DNA from: Coriobacteriaceae bacterium AF08-21
GTDB taxonomy: Bacteria > Actinomycetota > Coriobacteriia > Coriobacteriales > Coriobacteriaceae
Assembly (NCBI GenBank): GCA_027687465.1
Contig: JAQCQR010000039.1
Coordinates: forward strand, 1-5,363
Reading direction: 5' to 3'
DNA length: 5,363 nt
Part shown: positions 5,153 to 5,363 of the stretch, one piece after another
Position numbering within the stretch: position 1 is the stretch's first letter
Layout: each line of letters begins with the position of its first letter
The notes under the pieces: generated by a model
What the model saw: the letters and a program-made list of their open reading frames with translations, nothing else
Database searches by the model: none
What the model was told of the DNA's origin: nothing
Made by a program: the position numbers and the translations under genes

Positions 5153-5234
5153 GGTCTCTCCTCTGATAGGCACACATGGCATTAGGATACCCGCACGAAG
5201 CAGCTGTGTGACACCAACAAGAGGACCCGTGGTC

Positions 5235-5285
5235 AAAAAAGGCCAAATATGAGTACTGTTACCAGTTTAGTAACAGCGTATTTGG
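5235..5285 (-). terminator. Two-part hairpin with U6 tract upstream of the SPFH gene
   Basis: Read on the minus strand, an outer stem CCAAATA (from 5285) / TATTTGG (ending 5243) encloses an inner stem CTGTTAC/GTAACAG (5270-5276 with 5256-5262) and a 7-nt loop, with an unequal internal bulge. CC and TTTTTT (5240-5235) follow directly. This is the form of an intrinsic terminator. It lies 83 nt upstream of the SPFH start, so it either ends an upstream transcript or acts as an attenuator in the SPFH leader. The inner 7-7-7 inverted repeat could also be a protein-binding site. Confidence 0.5.
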
Positions 5286-5341
5286 GTCAAAATCGCCTCT
5301 TTGAACCCGAAGTCTAGGTAGCGCACAGAGATGTGGTGTAA

Positions 5342-5363
5342 GAGGCGGGGCATGCCCCGCCTC
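5342..5363. terminator. Perfect 22-bp GC-rich palindrome at the window edge
   Basis: GAGGCGGGG pairs with CCCCGCCTC around CATG, giving a 9-bp GC-rich hairpin. On the minus strand it is followed by TTACAC, a poor U-tract. The plus-strand tail lies outside the window, so it may terminate a plus-strand gene or work for either strand. It marks the end of a neighbouring gene beyond the right edge. Confidence 0.6.

Noticed and set aside
4232..5185. Long plus-strand open frame opposite the SPFH gene (317 codons)
   Set aside because: It mirrors the SPFH coding frame, has repetitive His/Gly/Leu/Asp content and no credible ribosome site.
5153..5236. Longer N terminus for the SPFH protein
   Set aside because: The frame is open to an ATG at 5236, but the strong GAGGAG site and the hydrophobic N terminus both fit the start at 5152.
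1..5363. CRISPR array, insertion sequence or integrase
   Set aside because: No spaced direct repeats, transposase or recombinase motifs were seen on either strand.

Overview
This window looks like chromosomal DNA from a high-GC Gram-positive bacterium, most likely an actinobacterium of the Coriobacteriia (Collinsella-like). That placement is an inference from GC-rich coding sequence, strong Shine-Dalgarno sites, tRNA genes with encoded CCA, and the style of the SerRS, ProC and SPFH proteins; nothing in the window proves it. All recognised protein genes except one are on the minus strand. I see no mobile element, CRISPR array or phage gene.

Layout. Positions 1-174 hold no convincing gene, only two overlapping GC-rich hairpins. 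Positions 175-580 hold two copies of a tRNA-Arg(ACG) unit, each with its own sigma70-like promoter and intrinsic terminator. The left copy carries an 11-bp tandem duplication just after the anticodon stem. The 3' part of a decayed tRNA-like sequence seems to lie between the copies in the opposite orientation. Positions 616-993 encode a 125-aa protein I do not recognise. A perfect GAAC-N4-GTTC inverted repeat, the core of the Gram-positive/actinobacterial LexA box, overlaps its likely -35 region, so SOS control is a testable idea. Next come a UUCG-capped terminator and seryl-tRNA synthetase (serS).

Divergent from serS is a 57-aa single-pass membrane protein on the plus strand with a good ribosome binding site. 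The two appear to share a promoter region whose -10 core is self-complementary. This small gene converges on proC (pyrroline-5-carboxylate reductase). The gap between their stop codons is almost exactly filled by a 155-bp nested palindrome: outer inverted arms around a perfect 17-bp terminator stem.

Right of proC, also on the minus strand, are rlmH (23S rRNA pseudouridine-1915 N3-methyltransferase) and an SPFH/band-7 membrane protein of the HIR type. The SPFH gene and rlmH are 6 nt apart, with the rlmH Shine-Dalgarno sequence inside the last SPFH codons, so they are very likely translated from one mRNA. proC could be the third gene of this transcript, 73 nt further on. Upstream of the SPFH gene is a two-part hairpin followed by six Us, either a terminator for an upstream gene or a leader attenuator, and the window ends in a perfect 22-bp palindrome.

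The shared theme is housekeeping translation (tRNA-Arg, SerRS, RlmH) and proline synthesis. The less ordinary parts are the altered tRNA, the possibly SOS-controlled unknown gene, the small membrane protein, and the palindromic elements between genes.
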